From a virus: DNA of 23,158 nucleotides. Position numbers and translations under genes: made by a program. Under the pieces are notes generated by a model, which was not told the DNA's origin, searched no databases, and saw nothing but the letters and a program-made list of their open reading frames with translations. Location of the stretch: IMG/VR virus record IMGVR_UViG_3300034093_001415, positions 1 through 23,158 of that record; one strand, 5' to 3'. Positions 20,523 to 23,158 of the stretch are shown here, in pieces (positions within the stretch are counted from its first letter, which is position 1; each line of letters starts with the position of its first letter).

Positions 20523-20816
20523 ATGACATTACCTGATGAAAGATATCGTGCTGTTGTGCAGACCCGGAGGTTCTTGATGGATCTCTGTAACTCACAGCAC
20601 ACTCCCCGAGTACCAAAATTGATTCGAGACACAGCCCGTAGTATGCTGCGTCACTATCCCTCAGACTGGGACATGAACCGTGCAGCTGAAGGTGCACCAG
20701 AGGTGTTCCAGGAACGCATGGAGGATCTTCACCGTTTCGTAGCTACAGGAGTTCGTGCCACAGCTGACAACGAAGCTGCAGAGCTGAATTCACTCCAGGG
20801 ATACAAGGACATGTAA
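20523..20816 (+). CDS. BPSL0761 family protein
   Basis: Ninety-seven residues from ATG 20523, preceded by AGGAG (20514-20518). From its first residue (MTLPDERYRAVVQTRRFLMD, then TPRVPKLIRDTARSMLRHYP) it matches the BPSL0761 family, small proteins of unknown function found mostly in betaproteobacteria. The frame is open from an ATG at 20457, which sits exactly on the predicted transcription start and would add 22 basic residues; the family start and the ribosome site favour 20523. After about residue 70 the sequence is phage-specific. It is followed at once by two tRNA genes and may share their transcript. Confidence 0.8.
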   Translation: MTLPDERYRAVVQTRRFLMDLCNSQHTPRVPKLIRDTARSMLRHYPSDWDMNRAAEGAPEVFQERMEDLHRFVATGVRATADNEAAELNSLQGYKDM

Positions 20817-20824
20817 CAAGTTTC

Positions 20825-20902
20825 GGGCCCCTAGCTCATGTTGGTTAGAGCAGTGGACTCATAATCCATTGGTGCCGTGTTCGACTCACGGGGGGCCCAC
20901 CA
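20825..20902 (+). tRNA. tRNA with CAU anticodon (Ile2 or elongator Met)
   Basis: Acceptor GGGCCCC pairs with GGGGCCC; D-stem GCTC/GAGC; anticodon stem GTGGA/TCCAT around loop CTCATAA (anticodon CAT); T-stem CCGTG/CACGG with loop TTCGACT; encoded ACCA. It lacks initiator features. C-G pairs at acceptor positions 4 and 5 are those recognised by TilS, so it may be tRNA-Ile2 reading AUA after lysidine modification. Confidence 0.93.
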
Positions 20903-20919
20903 CCACAGTGTAACAGCAG

Positions 20920-20996
20920 CAGCCCTTAGCTCAGTTGGATAGAGCAACAGCCTTCTAAGCTGTAGGCCACTGGTTCGAATCCAGTAGGGCTGGCCA
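20920..20996 (+). tRNA. tRNA-Arg (UCU anticodon)
   Basis: Acceptor CAGCCCT/AGGGCTG; D-stem GCTC/GAGC; anticodon stem ACAGC/GCTGT around CTTCTAA (anticodon TCT); T-stem ACTGG/CCAGT with loop TTCGAAT; encoded GCCA. It reads AGA and probably AGG, codons rare in many proteobacterial hosts and often supplied by phages. Confidence 0.95.
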
Positions 20997-21006
20997 TCAC
21001 CGCAGC

Positions 21007-21126
21007 ATGCAGCAGCACAGGGACTTCACAGTGTACAAGCAGCCCAATCCCATGGACCCGTGGGATCCATTCAGACGTTGGTGCGCTGTGGCCCCTGCAG
21101 CGTGTGGCTGTGCTGCTGTGCTGTGA
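21007..21126 (+). CDS. Doubtful 39-aa frame after the tRNAs
   Basis: A frame from ATG 21007 (MQQHRDFTVYKQPNPMDPWD, then PFRRWCAVAPAACGCAAVL) ends at TGA 21124. It has no Shine-Dalgarno sequence and no promoter of its own; it would have to be read from the tRNA transcript. The first 25 residues look plausible, the Ala/Cys end less so. Otherwise the 21000-21212 gap holds only hairpins. Confidence 0.25.
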   Translation: MQQHRDFTVYKQPNPMDPWDPFRRWCAVAPAACGCAAVL

Positions 21127-21157
21127 TCGTGTGCGCAGCTGTCAAGTGGATCACCAT

Positions 21158-21176
21158 CTAGCATGCAGCATGCTAG
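21158..21176. repeat. Perfect 8-base inverted repeat CTAGCATG-CAG-CATGCTAG
   Basis: A strong hairpin without a T-run, about 35 bases before a true terminator; could be a transcript-processing or protein site. Confidence 0.6.
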
Positions 21177-21212
21177 AGAGGGGCTGAGAGCGCGAGAATC
21201 CTGAGAAACCCA

Positions 21213-21231
21213 GGGCCCTCTAGGGTCTTTT
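21213..21231 (+). terminator. Intrinsic terminator after the tRNA unit
   Basis: Stem GGGCCC/GGGTCT (with G-U pairs), loop TCTA, then TTT. It lies ten bases before the next promoter and probably ends the BPSL0761-tRNA transcript. Confidence 0.6.
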
Positions 21232-21240
21232 CCCATTTGG

Positions 21241-21269
21241 TTGACACTTTGGGTCTAAGCTGCTATAAT
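21241..21269 (+). promoter_or_regulatory. Extended -10 consensus promoter
   Basis: TTGACA (21241-21246), CTTTGG start of a 17-base spacer ending TGC, TATAAT (21264-21269). Member of the promoter family in this array. Confidence 0.9.
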
Positions 21270-21290
21270 ACGTTTTTAACAAGGAAACAC

Positions 21291-21470
21291 ATGTCAAGAC
21301 ATCATTTAGTAGTATTTGCAAACTATTGCAGAGACACAGGCTTTACGCTTGTAGAGGCCCTCAAGTACGTGGGAGACAATTTAGAGACAGACGCAGTTAG
21401 CGATGACGTTGCGTATGCGTATGAGAGCACCTACGAGGAGCTTATGCAGTTTGTAGAGACCCAGCGCTGA
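21291..21470 (+). CDS. Small phage protein (59 aa), unknown
   Basis: Fifty-nine residues from ATG 21291 (MSRHHLVVFANYCRDTGFTL, then VEALKYVGDNLETDAVSDDV). The frame is open further upstream (from a TTG at 21237), but that lies inside the promoter; AAGGA is seven bases before 21291. Acidic, helical, soluble. First of a run of small genes each with its own promoter. Confidence 0.75.
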   Translation: MSRHHLVVFANYCRDTGFTLVEALKYVGDNLETDAVSDDVAYAYESTYEELMQFVETQR

Positions 21471-21478
21471 TCAGGGTC
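21458..21478 (+). terminator. Weak hairpin, possible terminator
   Basis: GACCC and GGGTC separated by 11 bases, overlapping the stop codon, followed only by ATT. Weak as a terminator. Confidence 0.3.
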
Positions 21479-21492
21479 ATTGTGCAGCACAC

Positions 21493-21521
21493 TTGACATT
21501 TTGGCGAGTGTGTGCTATAAT
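21493..21521 (+). promoter_or_regulatory. Extended -10 consensus promoter
   Basis: TTGACA (21493-21498), TTTTGG spacer start, TGC, TATAAT (21516-21521), 17-base spacing. Confidence 0.9.
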
Positions 21522-21553
21522 ACATTTTTAAACACGCAATAGGAGCGAAAACT

Positions 21554-21739
21554 ATGCAAACAATGTACGTGCTGCAAGCGCAGGGGCTGGGGGACAACGA
21601 ATACGAGTTTTACAACGTAGGGGTATACGATAGCACTGCCAATTTGGAACGTGCTAAACAAAAGTTTACACAGGAGTGGGCTGAGGGCGGGCTTGAGGAC
21701 GTAGTACTTAACGTTGAGGAATACCTAGTTAACGCATAA
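21554..21739 (+). CDS. Small acidic phage protein (61 aa), unknown
   Basis: Sixty-one residues (MQTMYVLQAQGLGDNEYEFY, then NVGVYDSTANLERAKQKFTQ) with AGGAG eight bases upstream. The strand-strand-helix order and its acidic charge are common in small phage host-takeover proteins, but no family is recognised. It has its own promoter and a strong terminator, so it is a single-gene unit. Confidence 0.75.
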   Translation: MQTMYVLQAQGLGDNEYEFYNVGVYDSTANLERAKQKFTQEWAEGGLEDVVLNVEEYLVNA

Positions 21740-21745
21740 CCCTGC

Positions 21746-21762
21746 AGCCCCTAGGGGCTTTT
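21746..21762 (+). terminator. Intrinsic terminator
   Basis: AGCCCC-TA-GGGGCT stem followed by TTT(T), just after the stop of the 61-aa gene and ten bases before the next promoter. Confidence 0.85.
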
Positions 21763-21771
21763 GCGCAGCAG

Positions 21772-21800
21772 TTGACACTTTGGTGAACCTGTGCTATAAT
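21772..21800 (+). promoter_or_regulatory. Extended -10 consensus promoter
   Basis: TTGACA (21772-21777), CTTTGG spacer start, TGTGC, TATAAT (21795-21800), 17-base spacing. Confidence 0.92.
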
Positions 21801-21827
21801 ACACACTTAGCAACAAAGGAGCGCGAG

Positions 21828-21950
21828 ATGGCATTTAACTACAGCAAGTACTACGCAACACTGTTCCGCAAGAGGGGCTACACACTAATTAACGGTGTGT
21901 GGTACTACGACGCGGCGGGCCAGTACCCAGTTTACAACACAGCAAGTTAA
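21828..21950 (+). CDS. 40-aa tyrosine-rich phage peptide
   Basis: Forty residues (MAFNYSKYYATLFRKRGYTL, then INGVWYYDAAGQYPVYNTAS) with seven tyrosines, behind AAGGAG six bases upstream and a consensus promoter. It shares its transcript with the 112-aa gene nine bases later. It may be a small beta-hairpin protein; no family is recognised. Confidence 0.75.
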   Translation: MAFNYSKYYATLFRKRGYTLINGVWYYDAAGQYPVYNTAS

Positions 21951-21959
21951 GGACGCATC

Positions 21960-22298
21960 ATGTACAAAGTTAACGCAACACTAAACACAAACGGCAAGGG
22001 CTACTGGAGCAGCACTGCTAAGGCAGTAGAGGTCACAGGTCTGCAACTTGCATACACAAACGATGAGCTGAGCTTTGGCGAGCTGCGTGTGCGCTTTACA
22101 GCAGCAACGTGGGACACAGCTAAACACGGTCTTATATACACAGACAAGCTGTTTATGACAGAGCTTAAAGCACTGCTTACAACTATGGGCTTTGATAGCA
22201 GCGATGTCAGCTACAGCGAGCAGGGCATGCAGGGAGACACCTACGTGAGCTGCGATGTGGGGGAACTGTTTATTAATACGTACATGCAGAACGCATGA
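21960..22298 (+). CDS. Phage protein (112 aa), unknown
   Basis: A 112-residue soluble protein (MYKVNATLNTNGKGYWSSTA onward). Alternating beta segments and an ending SCDVGELFINTYMQNA; no motif recognised. AAGGA lies at the end of the previous gene, and the nine-base gap shows co-transcription with the 40-aa gene. A strong terminator follows. Confidence 0.75.
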   Translation: MYKVNATLNTNGKGYWSSTAKAVEVTGLQLAYTNDELSFGELRVRFTAATWDTAKHGLIYTDKLFMTELKALLTTMGFDSSDVSYSEQGMQGDTYVSCDVGELFINTYMQNA

Positions 22299-22299
22299 C

Positions 22300-22323
22300 C
22301 CTAAGGCCCGTAAGGGCTTTAGG
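22300..22323. terminator. Hairpin terminator
   Basis: CCTAAGGCCC-GTAA-GGGCTTTAGG, ten base pairs with one G-U. The T-run is inside the stem arm, so termination may be partial. It ends seven bases before the next -35. Confidence 0.7.
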
Positions 22324-22329
22324 ATTCGG

Positions 22330-22358
22330 TTGACAGATTGGAATTTTGGTGCTATAAT
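22330..22358 (+). promoter_or_regulatory. Extended -10 consensus promoter, leaderless
   Basis: TTGACA (22330-22335), 17-base spacer with GATTGG and TGC, TATAAT (22353-22358). Six bases then ATG 22365, so transcription should start on the start codon. Confidence 0.9.
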
Positions 22359-22364
22359 ATACAC

Positions 22365-22703
22365 ATGAACTTAGAAAAGCCCACCCGTAAAAAGCGAGTC
22401 GACCGTACGCACATCATCTATGAGTTGCGTGTCAACGGTGCTAGCTACATAGGAGTCACTGCCAAAACAGAGACAACTATTAACAAGTCAGTGCTGGCTC
22501 GTGCGGCCAAGCACTTCTATCGTGCCAAGAAAGAGAACAAGGACTGGCTGCTTTGCCGGGCCCTGCGCTCTTTGAACGACAAGAGCGAGATAGAAGTACT
22601 AGTTCATGAGACCCTGCGTGGCAAAGCGGCTGCACACAAGCGGGAAGTAGAACTACGGCGTACACTGCGCCCAGAGCTGAACACAGACTGCAGGGGCGAT
22701 TAA
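22365..22703 (+). CDS. GIY-YIG-like nuclease domain protein
   Basis: A 112-residue basic protein from ATG 22365; an earlier start would lie in the promoter. HIIYELRVNGASYIGVT (16-32) fits the GIY-x(10-11)-YIG signature with IIY replacing GIY, Arg46 and His50 (LARAAKHFYRAK) follow where the conserved arginine sits, and REVELRRTLRPELNTD (93-108) gives the metal-binding glutamate and the asparagine of the family end. GIY-YIG domains nick or cut DNA (homing enzymes, UvrC, Slx1). There is no extra DNA-binding domain, and its tight promoter-gene unit is unlike a homing insertion. Leaderless transcript predicted. Confidence 0.7.
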   Translation: MNLEKPTRKKRVDRTHIIYELRVNGASYIGVTAKTETTINKSVLARAAKHFYRAKKENKDWLLCRALRSLNDKSEIEVLVHETLRGKAAAHKREVELRRTLRPELNTDCRGD

Positions 22704-22710
22704 ACAGGGG

Positions 22711-22739
22711 TTGACAGCCCTGCGGTTTGGTGCTATAAT
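22711..22739 (+). promoter_or_regulatory. Extended -10 consensus promoter with overlapping inverted repeat
   Basis: TTGACA (22711-22716), 17-base spacer, TGC, TATAAT (22734-22739). CAGGG (22705-22709) and CCCTG form an inverted repeat around the -35, perhaps also serving as end signal for the previous gene. Confidence 0.9.
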
Positions 22740-22769
22740 ATACACTTACACACACAGAAGGAGCGAAAA

Positions 22770-23123
22770 ATGGAACAAGCACAGCGTGAGTATTTTGTTA
22801 ACCGTTTAAACGAGATTGCCCGAGAGAAAGTACAAGCCAAAGCAGAGGCACTGTTTGGCCCTACTGGCCGTCCTGAACAGCCTACATGGGGCATGGTGTT
22901 TGAAGGCATTGCCAGCGGCGAGATTACACTGAAAGAAGAAAAGCGGGACTACACTGGCCCCTACTTGAACCCTTCTGATGTTGTGTGGCCTGCTATGGAA
23001 GCAAAGGTCGCAGAGCTGGAAGCCTACCGTGCCACAGTTGCACGTGAGAAGCAGACGGCAATGGATCGTTGTATGCTGGACACAGACGCACAACAAGCCC
23101 TTACAGAGTTCCAGGGTATTTAA
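22770..23123 (+). CDS. Phage protein (117 aa), unknown
   Basis: A 117-residue charged helical protein with AAGGAG seven bases upstream. A long helix at about 1-30 (REYFVNRLNEIAREKVQAKA), a middle with TWGMVFEGIASGEITLKEEK, and a second long helix at about 73-115 (MEAKVAELEAYRATVAREKQ) suggest a coiled-coil hairpin. Unknown family; single-gene unit. Confidence 0.75.
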   Translation: MEQAQREYFVNRLNEIAREKVQAKAEALFGPTGRPEQPTWGMVFEGIASGEITLKEEKRDYTGPYLNPSDVVWPAMEAKVAELEAYRATVAREKQTAMDRCMLDTDAQQALTEFQGI

Positions 23124-23131
23124 AGTATTGG

Positions 23132-23158
23132 TTGACACGGGCTCCGGCCCGTGTTATA
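23132..23158 (+). promoter_or_regulatory. Promoter cut by the window end, palindromic spacer
   Basis: TTGACA (23132-23137) and, after 17 bases, TATA at the last four bases. The spacer holds ACACGGGC-TCCG-GCCCGTGT (23135-23154), a perfect 8-base inverted repeat reaching from the -35 to the -10. Confidence 0.75.

Noticed and set aside
20825-20996. tRNA pair as an attachment site for integration.
   Set aside because: No integrase and no repeat of a tRNA end elsewhere in the window.
21237-21290. Extended N-terminus of the 59-aa gene from a TTG.
   Set aside because: The extension lies within the -35 and -10 of the gene's own promoter.

Overview
The window looks like part of the genome of a large tailed, T4-like (myovirus-type) bacteriophage, probably from freshwater or marine plankton. 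Three things support this. Gene packing is dense, with many ATGA-type overlaps. There is a structural/tail-fibre module of the kind seen in T4-like cyanophages. Late-promoter-like TATAAATA elements sit directly upstream of structural and small membrane genes. A BPSL0761-family protein and E. coli-style sigma70 promoters suggest a proteobacterial host, possibly a betaproteobacterium; this is inference. No bacterial housekeeping block, integrase, IS element or CRISPR array is visible.

Layout. 1-2500: the tail of a possible alpha/beta hydrolase, a small conserved phage protein, a short acyl desaturase, a HAD phosphatase and a BPL_N-type amidotransferase-like protein. 2532-8819 (minus strand, late): a small secreted peptide with an overlapping second frame, two virion-type proteins, a secreted staphylococcal-type nuclease, a conserved T4-like protein, a tail-fibre-like protein and a LamG-domain structural protein. 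8858-12299: 5-aminolevulinate synthase read away from the structural block; a ClpP/cupin/HAD-phosphatase operon on the minus strand; an HNH endonuclease. 12317-16646: a sigma70-type promoter, ATP-dependent DNA ligase, then twelve small coupled genes, including three paralogues of an FGVE-ending family, a 2-oxoglutarate oxygenase and a DksA/TraR-type zinc protein. 16606-18905 (minus): an AlgH/YqgE protein, two T4-like virion-associated proteins and a lipoprotein. 19008-19830: small late genes, several missed by a normal length cutoff. 19831-20375: a repeat-rich stretch without a convincing gene. 20376-23158: an array of strong near-identical promoters driving small genes, with a BPSL0761-type protein, two tRNAs (CAU and UCU anticodons) and a GIY-YIG-like protein.

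How it fits together. Two promoter classes are legible. One is TTGACA-17-TATAAT, often with a TG extension, in front of presumed early/middle genes (ligase, ClpP operon, HAD, small-gene array). The other is a TAAATA-core late element in front of virion, lipoprotein and small membrane genes and, unexpectedly, the 5-aminolevulinate synthase. In several cases the predicted transcription start falls exactly on the A of the start codon, so some genes of both classes look leaderless. The metabolic cargo (ALA synthase, desaturase, ClpP, cupin plus sugar-phosphate-type phosphatase, 2OG oxygenase) and the transcription-related pair (DksA/TraR-like, AlgH-like) suggest broad reprogramming of host metabolism, proteolysis and transcription during infection.
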